Assembly: GCA_048264105.1 (NCBI GenBank)
Contig: JBLXDJ010000001.1
Coordinates: 310,001 to 374,000 of the forward strand
Length of the DNA stretch: 64,000 nt
Source: Oceanospirillum sp048264105
GTDB lineage: Bacteria; Pseudomonadota; Gammaproteobacteria; Pseudomonadales; Halomonadaceae
Direction of reading: 5' to 3'
This document shows positions 8,838 through 16,253 of this stretch, piece by piece. The position numbers and the translations under genes are program-made. Within the stretch, counting starts at the first letter, position 1, and each line of letters starts with the position of its first letter. The notes below the pieces were generated by a model. The model was not told the DNA's origin. It did not search any database and worked only from the letters and a program-made list of their open reading frames with translations.

Positions 8838-9590
8838 ATGAAATTAGACGACGTTAAAAAGCTCCATCAGAAGAAATATCGAACACAGCTGGGTCACTAT
8901 CTGGTGGAGGGCGAGCATCTGATTCTGGAGCTGCAAAAAGCGCTGAAGCAGCAGTCGAATGCAGGGGCGGTCACGCTTTATATCACCGAAGCCCATCAAC
9001 AGTGGGCTACGGAACTGGGCTCTGTTTTTAAGCCGGTGGTGGTTAGCGAAAAACAGATGGCGCAGATGAGCGATACCAAAACCCCTCAGGGCATGATCGC
9101 CTGTGTGCCGCTGCCGGATCTGAGTGCTCAGCCTGAACAGGCTTCCGGATCTAAAGAACGCTGCATCTATCTGCATGAGGTACAGGACCCGGGCAATCTG
9201 GGCACGATTATTCGCACACTGGCCTGGTTCGGTAACTTCCGCCTGTTGCTCAGCCCGAATAGCGTTGATCCGTTTAATTCCAAGGTGGTGCGCTCCAGTA
9301 TGGGGGCGATATTCCATCTGCCTATTGAGCTGGATGTGCCACTTGAAAGCCTGTCTGCACGTTTTGACCGCTTCGCCTATCTGGATCTGCAGGGTGCGCC
9401 GTTAAATGCACCTCAATTTGCTGATTACCAGTGCTATCTGTTTGGTAATGAAGCGCGGGGTGTGCCATCTGAGGCGCTGACTGCCTTTAATGCCGATGCT
9501 TACACCATTCCGGGCAGCGGCAGTATCGACTCGCTGAATCTGGCAAGTTCGGTGGGTATGACCTCTTACCAGCTATCCATGGCGAAATAG
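8838..9590 (+). CDS. TrmH/SpoU-family RNA 2'-O-methyltransferase
   Basis: A 250-residue SPOUT methyltransferase. An N-terminal substrate-binding part (1-95, with HYLVEGEHLILE) precedes the knotted catalytic domain. The three SpoU motifs are present: DPGNLGTIIR (117-126), LFGNEARGVP (about 199-208) and IPGSGSIDSLNLASSVG (about 223-239). It should methylate a ribose 2'-OH in rRNA or tRNA with SAM, but the target nucleotide cannot be read from the sequence. It is divergent from rlmE, so two RNA-methylation genes share one 116-bp promoter region. Confidence 0.9.
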   Translation: MKLDDVKKLHQKKYRTQLGHYLVEGEHLILELQKALKQQSNAGAVTLYITEAHQQWATELGSVFKPVVVSEKQMAQMSDTKTPQGMIACVPLPDLSAQPEQASGSKERCIYLHEVQDPGNLGTIIRTLAWFGNFRLLLSPNSVDPFNSKVVRSSMGAIFHLPIELDVPLESLSARFDRFAYLDLQGAPLNAPQFADYQCYLFGNEARGVPSEALTAFNADAYTIPGSGSIDSLNLASSVGMTSYQLSMAK

Positions 9591-9628
9591 CCGCTTCGTT
9601 GCCGGTTGGTATCTGGCGCAGAATAAAG

Positions 9629-9659
9629 AAAGGGTGATCCTGAGATCGCCCTTTTTTTT
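9629..9659 (+). terminator. terminator after the SpoU methyltransferase
   Basis: AAAGGGTGATC and GATCGCCCTTT pair around CTGA, with one T-G pair, and a run of eight T follows. It lies about 40 bp beyond the stop codon. Confidence 0.85.
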
Positions 9660-9718
9660 ATGGCTTGTCACTTGGCCTGCTTTGCTGTTTCTTCGTCAGG
9701 CCGGAGTGATTCCTGCGC

Positions 9719-10150
9719 CTACAGGCTGGCGACCGGCAGGCAGCTGCTCTGGCCAGAGAGGAAACGGTCGATGGTCTGCACTGCCGGAGCCTGATTGTCC
9801 GGCAGCTGGTTCAGGTGTTCCAGGGTGCTGCGCACCGCCTGATCCCGTCGGATCTTAAGCTGAGGGCACTGCTGAGCCACCAGATCATAGATACCCAGAA
9901 TATAGCTGCTGCACTGACCGGACTGAAAGGCAGACATCAGTGACCGGCTGCCTTCCAGTAGAGGTCGGCACTGATGTTTCAGATCCTGAGTGCTGAGCTG
10001 ATCCGCATGGGCCATAGGCGCACAGGCGAGACCTACCGCCATGATCAGTCCCCTCAGGGATTTTCGGCGGCTGAGTACTGGTGCTGGCAGAGTCTGTGTT
10101 ACAGATGGCTTCTGTTGGTTGTAGCGGTATTCAGGGGCGATCATAGTCAT
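9719..10150 (-). CDS. exported small protein, Rap1a/Tai-like
   Basis: A 143-residue protein with a basic N-terminal stretch and a late hydrophobic signal segment (GLIMAVGLACAPMAHA) that predicts cleavage before DQLS at about residue 50. The mature part has spaced cysteines in the pattern C...QC..YILGIYD...C...C and a helical tail with RFLSGQSSC. This layout resembles the Rap1a/Tai family (periplasmic immunity proteins and relatives), but the similarity is from memory of the pattern and is modest. No type VI effector gene is nearby. The unusually long N-terminus suggests a later start may be used. Confidence 0.65.
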   Translation of the reverse strand: MTMIAPEYRYNQQKPSVTQTLPAPVLSRRKSLRGLIMAVGLACAPMAHADQLSTQDLKHQCRPLLEGSRSLMSAFQSGQCSSYILGIYDLVAQQCPQLKIRRDQAVRSTLEHLNQLPDNQAPAVQTIDRFLSGQSSCLPVASL

Positions 10151-10747
10151 TCCTCATCCGTTACCGGCGTTATGCTGCGTATGCGAAGAGCAGGCTTTAA
10201 AAGCTAACGCCGTAATTTGACCGAACGGGGACAGAGGGATTTCAGTTCTCTGAAAATGCGAAGGCAGTAAGGTGACAGTCGTGGTGATTTTTAAGGTGTA
10301 ATGTATCGGTATCTTATCTGGTGATTTGTTGCACAATCTGACATCACCCCGCGCAATCCAGCATGTTATCGCCCTCGAAACCCCCTATTCAGGAATTATG
10401 CACAGAATTGTTCACCGAAATTGTGGACAACTTTTTTGAAGGCTATCTCTCTGGTTTAAAAGCGCTTTTCGGAAAGTTATAAAGAATTTGCTGTGATCTT
10501 GCCGCGATCTTAACGGTTAAACCGGTGGTTTTTTCCACATCGCTTAAACTCAGAGTGTGCCGGTGGCGCAGGGCGGGATAACGCCTGTGATCAAACGAAC
10601 GTTTAGCGATACAGATTTTTAAGTCGGTGAATCGGTTGTGTTGTGCTTTCTGATCGCTTATCGGCAGTAAGTTCCGTGGATGGCAGGTAAAACCGCTGTT
10701 AAACTAGCGACAATTTACGCGCTTATAAACATAAAAAAGGCTAGGTC
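10151..10747. other. intergenic region before the alcohol dehydrogenase
   Basis: 597 bp without a convincing gene. It contains three DnaA-box-like sequences (described separately) and the promoter region of the alcohol dehydrogenase. A short minus-strand frame at 10154-10336 has no family features or ribosome site and was not called. Confidence 0.5.
10396..10539. promoter_or_regulatory. cluster of DnaA-box-like 9-mers
   Basis: TTATGCACA at 10396-10404 (+) and TTTTCCACA at 10531-10539 (+) both fit the relaxed consensus TTWTNCACA. TTGTCCACA at 10422-10430 (-) differs at one position. No replication gene is near, so any role (DnaA titration or local regulation) is speculative. Confidence 0.3.
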
Positions 10748-11902
10748 ATGTATAACTTTAGTTTTCAGAACCCAACCAAACTGATTTTTGGCGAAGGCCA
10801 GATTAGCAAGATCGCTTCCTCTATCCCTAAAGACAAAAAAGTGCTGGTGATATACGGCGGCGGCAGTATCAAAAAGAATGGTGTTTACGATCAGGTTGCT
10901 GCATCCCTGGCGGAACACCAGTGGAGCGAGTTTGGTGGTATTGAGCCAAACCCGGGCTTTCACACCTGTCTTAAAGCACTGGAACAGATCAAAGCCGATG
11001 GCAGCGAGTTTCTGCTGGCGGTTGGCGGTGGTTCTGTAGCCGATGCCACTAAGTTTATCGCCGGTGCGGCCTGTTTTGATGGCGATCCGCTGACGATTCT
11101 GACCGAAGGTGCCAAGGTGCGTAAGGCACTGCCGCTGGGTGTGGTACTGACCCTGCCGGCCACCGGTTCTGAAAGTAACCCGAACGGTGTTGTGACCCGT
11201 TACGAGACTCAGGACAAAATGCCCTTCTACAGCCGCGCGCTGTACCCGCAGTTTGCCATCCTTGATCCGACCGTGACCTATTCCCTGCCGGAGAAACAGG
11301 TGGCCAACGGTATCGTGGATGCCTTTGTTCATACTGTTGAACAGTATCTGACCTTCCCTGTGGGGGCTGATCTGCAGGATCGCTTCGCGGAAGGCATTCT
11401 GCGTACCCTGATGGATAACGGCCCTAAGGCGCTGTCTGAGCCGAAGAACTATAACGTACGTGCCAATGTGATGTGGTCAGCGACCATGGCGCTGAATGGC
11501 CTGATCGGTCTGGGTGTTCCCCATGACTGGTCAACGCACTTTATCGGCCATGAACTGACGGCTCTGCACGGACTGGATCACGGTCAGACACTGGCGGTGA
11601 TTCTGCCAGCGATGATGGAAGAGAAGCGTGAGCAGAAGCGTGAAAAACTGCTGCAGTACGCCCGTGAAGTGCTGGCGATTGAGCACGGCACCGAAGATGA
11701 GCGTATCGACCGAGCTATTGAAGAGACCCGTGGCTTCTTTGAATCTCTGGGTATTCAGACCCGCCTGAGTGACTACAACGTGGGTGAGGATGATATTCCG
11801 CCGATGATTGAAGCGCTGAAAAAGCACAATATGATCGCACTGGGCGAGCATCAGGATGTGACTCCTGAGGTCAGTGCCGCTGTGCTTAAGCGCTGCCTGT
11901 AA
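10748..11902 (+). CDS. yqhD: iron-containing alcohol dehydrogenase, YqhD type
   Basis: A 384-residue group III metal-dependent alcohol dehydrogenase close to E. coli YqhD, which reduces many aldehydes with NADPH. The metal ligands fall at D191, H195, H264 and H278, exactly three less than the E. coli numbers. The nucleotide-binding GGGSIKKNGV (37-46) and VGGGSVADATKF (92-103) are intact. A weak AAAAAGG-type ribosome site precedes the ATG. It is transcribed alone. A LysR gene follows 740 bp later on the same strand and could be related, but there is no direct evidence. Confidence 0.92.
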   Translation: MYNFSFQNPTKLIFGEGQISKIASSIPKDKKVLVIYGGGSIKKNGVYDQVAASLAEHQWSEFGGIEPNPGFHTCLKALEQIKADGSEFLLAVGGGSVADATKFIAGAACFDGDPLTILTEGAKVRKALPLGVVLTLPATGSESNPNGVVTRYETQDKMPFYSRALYPQFAILDPTVTYSLPEKQVANGIVDAFVHTVEQYLTFPVGADLQDRFAEGILRTLMDNGPKALSEPKNYNVRANVMWSATMALNGLIGLGVPHDWSTHFIGHELTALHGLDHGQTLAVILPAMMEEKREQKREKLLQYAREVLAIEHGTEDERIDRAIEETRGFFESLGIQTRLSDYNVGEDDIPPMIEALKKHNMIALGEHQDVTPEVSAAVLKRCL

Positions 11903-12187
11903 GTCTTACTGTAGGCTGGTTAAGCGTTAAGTTGTTGATTTATTGGCAGGTTCCCGAGTAGGTGTTGACAGTTGAGTCGGTATTAAAAGGGATCTGTCAA
12001 TGTGATGTTGGTGTTATATCCGCTTCTGCTAAATAGGCGGTATACTCAACGTCCTCAGTTTGCTGATGCGAATGCAACTGACCTGCAAACCAAAACTTCA
12101 CAGAAAGTGGTGGCAGGTTGCTTCTGGAAAGGTCGTTTCTGAAAAGAAGGGTATTCGTAACGGGGCAACGCTGACAGGTGAAGGGAT

Positions 12188-12224
12188 AAAAAAGCCCGGC
12201 CTGCAGCGAGAGATGCAGCCGGGC
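12188..12224 (-). terminator. minus-strand terminator hairpin (first of a cluster)
   Basis: GCCCGGC-CTGCA pairs with TGCAG-CCGGGC. The A run at 12188-12193 becomes a T run on the minus strand. No minus-strand protein gene lies upstream, so the transcript it ends is unknown. Confidence 0.65.
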
Positions 12225-12252
12225 AAACAACTTTCCGAGGGATAAAACAACA

Positions 12253-12275
12253 CTTTTCGCAAGAAAAGCTTTTTT
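12253..12275 (+). terminator. plus-strand terminator hairpin
   Basis: CTTTTC-GCAA-GAAAAG is followed by CTTTTTT. It could end the alcohol dehydrogenase transcript, although it is 350 bp past the stop. It overlaps the next inverted repeat (12270-12304), whose arms are TTTTTTACTGCCGT and its near complement. Confidence 0.5.
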
Positions 12276-12297
12276 ACTGCCGTTGCACGACGGAAGT

Positions 12298-12332
12298 AAA
12301 AAAATGGCCCGGTAAATGCGGATTACCGGGCC
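12298..12332 (-). terminator. minus-strand terminator hairpin (second)
   Basis: GGCCCGGTAA and TTACCGGGCC form a perfect 10-bp stem around ATGCGGA. The A run at 12298-12304 gives a T run on the minus strand. Together with the first minus hairpin it brackets a stretch that may encode a small RNA. Confidence 0.65.
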
Positions 12333-12639
12333 GAATGGTATCCGGTCAGCAGGGTGTCGAAATGACCGGTGTTGACCACCTGAGTATTCATTACAAGCAA
12401 GCATGAATCAGAGGGAAACCTCAGGTGCCATCCACGGTTTAAATAATAAATAACCCGCCTTTGATTAAAAATCCTACCGAATCAATATAAAGTTTTGCCG
12501 GTAACAAACTTTTGTCGTATTCCCCTGCCGAATAAAATATCCTTGCAGATATCGGGTATCTGACAGGCTCCTTTGGTACACTAGCCCTTCCGATACATAC
12601 CCCCATATTTCATCTATTTTTCAGGCAGTTGCAGTATCT

Positions 12640-13587
12640 ATGAGTGCTAAGACAACGAAGAACTACTCACTGGGTCAGGTGGGTGATTACGAGATTAAGC
12701 AGCTCAAAGTCTTTAAAACCGTGGCTGATTGCGGTGGCTTCTCCGCCGCAGAAACCGCGCTGAACATTGGTCGCTCGACCATTAGTCTGCACATCTCCAA
12801 TCTTGAATCACGCCTTAACCTGGTGCTATGTAAGCGTGGGCGCTCCGGTTTCTCCCTGACGGAAGAGGGAGAGGTGATCTACAAGATGACCGAGAACCTG
12901 CTGGACTCGCTGGATGCGTTCCGCATGACGGTAAACAACCTTAACTCCAGTCTGACCGGCCGCCTGAAAATTGTCCTGTCGGATACGGTGAGTCTTGATC
13001 CCCGTTTATCCTTTCCTGATCTGATCGGCACCTTTGCCGAAGAAGCCCCCGGCGTGCATCTGGCGAATGATGTGGCGTCTATGGCAGAGATCGAGCGCAT
13101 GGTGCTGAATGACCGCGCTGATGTTGGTTTTATCCCTTGTCACCGCAAGCTGGAAGGGCTGGACTATATCGACCTGTTCAGCGACACATGCCGCCTTTAT
13201 ATCAGCAGCAAGCATCCTGTGGCCGCCCTGCCGGACGAGGAACTCACCGACGAGCTGGTGAACAGCCTGCCGCTGGTTCATGCCGGTCTTAAACCCCATG
13301 AATCCGTCGATGAGCTGATGACAGGCCTTAACCGCGTTGCTGAGGCGTATTTCTACGAAGGCCGACTGGCGATGATCCTGTCCGGCAAGTTTATCGGCTT
13401 CCTGCCAGAGGGCTACGCCCAGTCTTACGTGGATGACGGCCTGATCCAGCCCCTGACACCGGAAGAGCGTTATTACGAACTGCCGATGACCGCCATCTGG
13501 AAGAAAACCGCACAGCCAAGCAAGCCCCGCGAATTGTTCCTGCGTATCCTGCGCGAACGCTTTAATACCGGTGAGAGTGACAGCTAA
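12640..13587 (+). CDS. LysR-family regulator (paralogue of the 22.5 kb regulator)
   Basis: A 315-residue LysR-type regulator. After a short leader (SLGQVGDYEIKQLKVFKTVA) the winged helix-turn-helix occupies about residues 18-80 (SAAETALNIGRSTISLHISN). The effector-binding domain follows. The leader, the CKRGRSGF segment and the later CHRKLEGLDYI closely parallel the LysR protein at 21576-22514, so the two are paralogues. The target is unknown: the upstream neighbour on the same strand is the alcohol dehydrogenase, and downstream is the attC cassette. A strong terminator follows. Confidence 0.88.
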   Translation: MSAKTTKNYSLGQVGDYEIKQLKVFKTVADCGGFSAAETALNIGRSTISLHISNLESRLNLVLCKRGRSGFSLTEEGEVIYKMTENLLDSLDAFRMTVNNLNSSLTGRLKIVLSDTVSLDPRLSFPDLIGTFAEEAPGVHLANDVASMAEIERMVLNDRADVGFIPCHRKLEGLDYIDLFSDTCRLYISSKHPVAALPDEELTDELVNSLPLVHAGLKPHESVDELMTGLNRVAEAYFYEGRLAMILSGKFIGFLPEGYAQSYVDDGLIQPLTPEERYYELPMTAIWKKTAQPSKPRELFLRILRERFNTGESDS

Positions 13588-13631
13588 ACACTGACTCTGA
13601 TTGGTTTGTTCCCGCTGCATGGCGGGAACGC

Positions 13632-13684
13632 AAAAGCCCGCTGTTTACCCTCCCAATGGGAGCTGTAAACAGCGGGCTTTTTTG
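13632..13684. terminator. long-stem terminator after LysR
   Basis: AAAAGCCCGCTGTTTAC pairs with GTAAACAGCGGGCTTTTTT, a 17-bp perfect stem with an inner CTCCC/GGGAG extension. The downstream T run suits the plus-strand LysR transcript. Confidence 0.9.
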
Positions 13685-13693
13685 TGGTTGTTA

Positions 13694-13871
13694 CCGCAAC
13701 ACACTCGTTCCCACCGCTTTGTGTGGGAGTGCATAACTCCGCAACCAACCTCGTTCCCACCGCTCCGCGTGGGGGGCATAACTCCGCAACCAGCTTCGTT
13801 CTCAGTGCTCTGGGTGTGTATAACGCCGCAACCAACCTCGTTCCCATCGCTCTGCGTGGGAATGCATACCC
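13694..13871. repeat. array of four REP-like palindromic repeats
   Basis: Four head-to-tail units of about 42-46 bp start near 13694, 13739, 13784 and 13826. Each begins CCGCAAC, contains CTCGTTCCCA, a GCTCTGCGTGGG-type palindromic half and GCATAAC/GCATACC. Unit 3 is the most degenerate. The palindrome core recurs once beyond the cassette at 16086-16106, so copies flank the inserted gene. Confidence 0.8.
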
Positions 13872-14153
13872 TGTAACCTTACGGCGTCATAATCTGTCAG
13901 ACTTTGGCCTTGTTTAGCGGTTTTGCTAATTAAGATAAGCTGTAAAATCATTGAATTAATAAAATCGTGGCCGCCCTCTTTTAAAAGCACAGGCCGCGTC
14001 TGCCCTAAAGGTAAAGGGCGTGGTAACGCGCATGCGTGTTTAGCAGGGAAGCAGTCAGATCAGAAAATGGATTTTCCCTTCTTATCAAAGACTTTTCTCA
14101 TTTTTTGACGGTATATTGAAATCGTCAAAACGCGCATGCCTGATATTGAAATG

Positions 14154-16075
14154 TTAGGTTCTTCCAAGCATAAGCATCACATTAAAACTAAGGGTATGAA
14201 TTGAGTACAATTGAACATGTTGTCCCCCAAGTTGGCCCAATTGAGATTAAGCTATATCCACCTGCGGATGGGTTCTATGACCGACTAAATACTGAGAAAG
14301 AAGTTAATCGATTAAGCAAATTAAGGCACTTGGGGGCATTATCTTTTGCTCTTGAAGGCGCAAGACTTGCTAGGTGGGATTATACTGTCGCACTTGTATA
14401 TTATGCATCTAATCTCTCTGTATCCAAATTTAACTCTAAATTCTCAATTGGGAGAATTCGATTCAGCTCTACGAAAGCAGCATTACAACTTGCTGCTTTG
14501 GCTTGGAATATAGGACATCTTCCGGGTACTTTTTCTGTTGAGAAGGGAGTATATAGGTATCTATCAGGCAATAACCCTACTCATCCAGCATCGTCATTAA
14601 ATTGGAAGTTTCGAACTAATGATGATGTGAAATTTATTATAAGAAAAGCTAACGACTCACTTATTAAATCAGATTTTTATGCATTATCGAAAGTTCTAGC
14701 GATTCTTAAACTTCTTTCATGGTGCGAATCAGAAAATGATGAGCTATTTAGCTCAATTATAGATTTCTTAGCTCCTCTATTCCTAGATTATGACTACGGC
14801 TACTCAAAACAATGGCCTAAGATAAGAGAAGGCTTTAAATTAATAAGGCATGTATCCTACCTAACGCTAGATGCACCTTTTAGTGGTGACAATTGGATAC
14901 CAAGCATCCCTGACTTTTTTGGTGCTCAGCTTCGCAGATATGGTAGTGATATATACAGTACATCTTCCAAAATTAGTGAGCCTCTATCCCCAGTAGAGTT
15001 GAATATATACGAACGGCTATACCACTGTGATAAGGCTAGAACTGAAACAGCAATATATGCGGCGCATGTTCACAAAAAGCTAAACAATAGCAGTGATCCT
15101 TCTGCAAAAATTGATAAGTGGCTAAACTCAGGTTTGACAAGAGACTTGAAACTTGGCAGAAGATATCAACACTCTCAGATTGACTGTTTGCTATCAATAA
15201 AATTTAGAACTCATTTCTCAAAGCTATATGACTCTATTGTAAAAGTAGAACGTGACCTTGGAAGTAAAGATTATTGCCACTCTGCTGTTCATAAATACCA
15301 CTCATGGAATTCAGATACTCTCATTGAACCAGATGAATACATTATAGATATATTAAAGAAAGGTAGCTTCACATCTGGCGATTTAGGAAAGCTTTTAGTT
15401 TGGATTATGGATAATTTTGATGATCTTAACTGTGGGTCTGATGATTTTGTTGGTGTTGCAAAAAAAGTAGAAATTGAAGGCGCATATAAGGACGCTTTTA
15501 AAAGATCTATTAAGCGTTTATACGACGACATTGAGGTCAAGTTTGACTCTTGGCCTTTGAATGATTTTGGTATATTCCCAAACATAGAAATACAAGATGA
15601 TAAAGGCTCTGTTTGGTCTGCTAAAGGCAAAATGGCAGAAGAAATTACACGACATATAGTAAGAGACAGAAGCTCAAGGATTGAGCCTCATCAAGTCGAT
15701 TTATATAAAGAGCTTAGTGGCATTAATGCTTTAAGAACTCATTTTAGAGATGGACTGAAGCCAAATGTTAATCCACGCTGCCGTTGGTTAATATTTACAT
15801 GCTCCGTCACATTTCATAGAAACGGACAATCTTTCATGGAATTTGATGGCGGGTTATTAAAAATATCAACACGTAGTGGTTCTATGACCTGGTACGGATT
15901 AGAAACAAAGAATGGGAATGAGAATCCAGTCTCATCTCTGAAAAGACGATTAAGAAAGAATCATATTGATGGCACTGTTCAGTCCATAAATACAACCCAT
16001 GCATATGTTGAAATGGAGCTCTGAATCTAACAAGTCCATACAGCCGACCGCCTACGGCGGCGGCTGATTGAGGCG
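14154..16075 (+). mobile_element. single-gene integron-type cassette
   Basis: The left boundary is a GTTRRRY core (GTTAGGT, 14153-14159) and the right boundary is the GTT of an attC site (16075-16077). Joined as a circle, GTTAGGT would face ATCTAAC (16025-16031), an almost perfect pair as integron chemistry requires. Base composition changes sharply: the cassette is AT-rich with many ATA and AGA codons, unlike the genes on both sides. It carries one gene in the usual orientation, stop codon next to attC. There is no integrase gene in the window. Confidence 0.75.
14201..16024 (+). CDS. cassette protein: degenerate HD domain plus possible PD-(D/E)XK nuclease end
   Basis: A 607-residue cytoplasmic protein of no family I can name. 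Residues 28-112 follow the pattern of COG1078-type HD phosphohydrolases: LNT (29-31), RLSKLRHLG (37-45), GARLARWDY (53-61) and LAALAWNIGHLPG (97-109). The usual metal ligands are lost: the expected first His is Tyr61 and the His-Asp pair is Trp102-Asn103. The C-terminus has D549 and E568-T-K570 spaced as in PD-(D/E)XK nucleases, with a possible upstream helix at AKGKMAEEITRH. The start is a TTG chosen from AAGGG at the right distance; the ATG five bases earlier runs straight into a stop. AT-rich codon use indicates transfer. A phage-defence role is inference. Confidence 0.7.
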   Translation: MSTIEHVVPQVGPIEIKLYPPADGFYDRLNTEKEVNRLSKLRHLGALSFALEGARLARWDYTVALVYYASNLSVSKFNSKFSIGRIRFSSTKAALQLAALAWNIGHLPGTFSVEKGVYRYLSGNNPTHPASSLNWKFRTNDDVKFIIRKANDSLIKSDFYALSKVLAILKLLSWCESENDELFSSIIDFLAPLFLDYDYGYSKQWPKIREGFKLIRHVSYLTLDAPFSGDNWIPSIPDFFGAQLRRYGSDIYSTSSKISEPLSPVELNIYERLYHCDKARTETAIYAAHVHKKLNNSSDPSAKIDKWLNSGLTRDLKLGRRYQHSQIDCLLSIKFRTHFSKLYDSIVKVERDLGSKDYCHSAVHKYHSWNSDTLIEPDEYIIDILKKGSFTSGDLGKLLVWIMDNFDDLNCGSDDFVGVAKKVEIEGAYKDAFKRSIKRLYDDIEVKFDSWPLNDFGIFPNIEIQDDKGSVWSAKGKMAEEITRHIVRDRSSRIEPHQVDLYKELSGINALRTHFRDGLKPNVNPRCRWLIFTCSVTFHRNGQSFMEFDGGLLKISTRSGSMTWYGLETKNGNENPVSSLKRRLRKNHIDGTVQSINTTHAYVEMEL

Positions 16076-16079
16076 TTAT
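16025..16079. other. attC recombination site
   Basis: ATCTAAC (16025-16031) is a perfect RYYYAAC box and GCGTTA (16073-16078) is the opposite core. Between them CAGCCG (16041-16046) pairs with CGGCTG (16061-16066) and CCGCC with GGCGG around TAC, leaving one unpaired A at 16047, as attC folding needs. The layout closely matches the attC of aadA cassettes as I remember it. The bases after GTT (ATTG) do not fit RRRY, as expected where flanking sequence follows the last cassette. Confidence 0.85.
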
Positions 16080-16085
16080 TGAAAA

Positions 16086-16106
16086 CTCCCACGCAGAGCG
16101 TGGGAG
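16086..16106. repeat. solitary REP-like palindrome
   Basis: A perfect 21-bp palindrome, CTCCCACGC-AGA-GCGTGGGAG, identical in core to the four-unit array at 13694-13871. It lies just past the attC site. Confidence 0.75.
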
Positions 16107-16192
16107 CTAGTTTTGCCTCAGTGCATGGAGCCAGTCCGGAAGGAGAGTGTTTGGTAAATTCCTTTTCAGTCCCCCAACTCCCAAACCCCACC

Positions 16193-16224
16193 CAAAAAAA
16201 TACCCCGGCCTAGGCCGGGGTATT
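16193..16224 (-). terminator. terminator after gabT
   Basis: TACCCCGGCC and GGCCGGGGTA form a perfect palindrome, with an A run at 16193-16200 that reads as a T run on the minus strand. It lies 30 bp beyond the gabT stop. Confidence 0.9.
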
Positions 16225-16253
16225 GGGTATCACTCTAGCGTGCTTAATATCGA

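Larger units (their letters stand above)
11903..12639. other. gene-free 737 bp region with clustered hairpins
   Basis: No credible protein gene was found; a minus-strand frame at 11997-12404 runs straight through terminator hairpins and is discarded. Between 12188 and 12332 there are four strong inverted repeats, three of them with T runs on one strand or the other. The right part (12405-12639) is AT-rich and should contain the LysR promoter (TACACT-like -10 near 12580). Confidence 0.55.
13588..14200. other. intergenic junction between LysR and the cassette
   Basis: 613 bp made of the LysR terminator, four REP-like repeats (13694-13871) and an AT-rich lead-in to the cassette. Near the junction are an 8-bp inverted repeat with a 12-base gap (TTTTGACG 14103-14110 and CGTCAAAA 14123-14130) and an 11-bp direct repeat (AACGCGCATGC at 14025 and 14129). 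The integron core site GTTAGGT is at 14153-14159. ORFs through the repeat array are artefacts. Confidence 0.6.

Noticed and set aside
10396..10539. Replication origin
   Set aside because: Only three box-like words, no AT-rich unwinding region, and no dnaA, dnaN, gidA or parAB genes next to it.
11997..12404. A 135-codon minus-strand frame in the gene-free region
   Set aside because: It reads through two strong terminator hairpins, lacks a ribosome site and shows no family pattern.
13694..13871. Possible CRISPR array
   Set aside because: Unit length is irregular, repeats are degenerate, there are no unique spacers of constant size and no cas genes. The units are palindromic REP-like elements.
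13584..13917. Several frames on both strands through the REP-like array
   Set aside because: They exist only because the tandem repeats happen to lack stops; the encoded peptides are repeats of one another.
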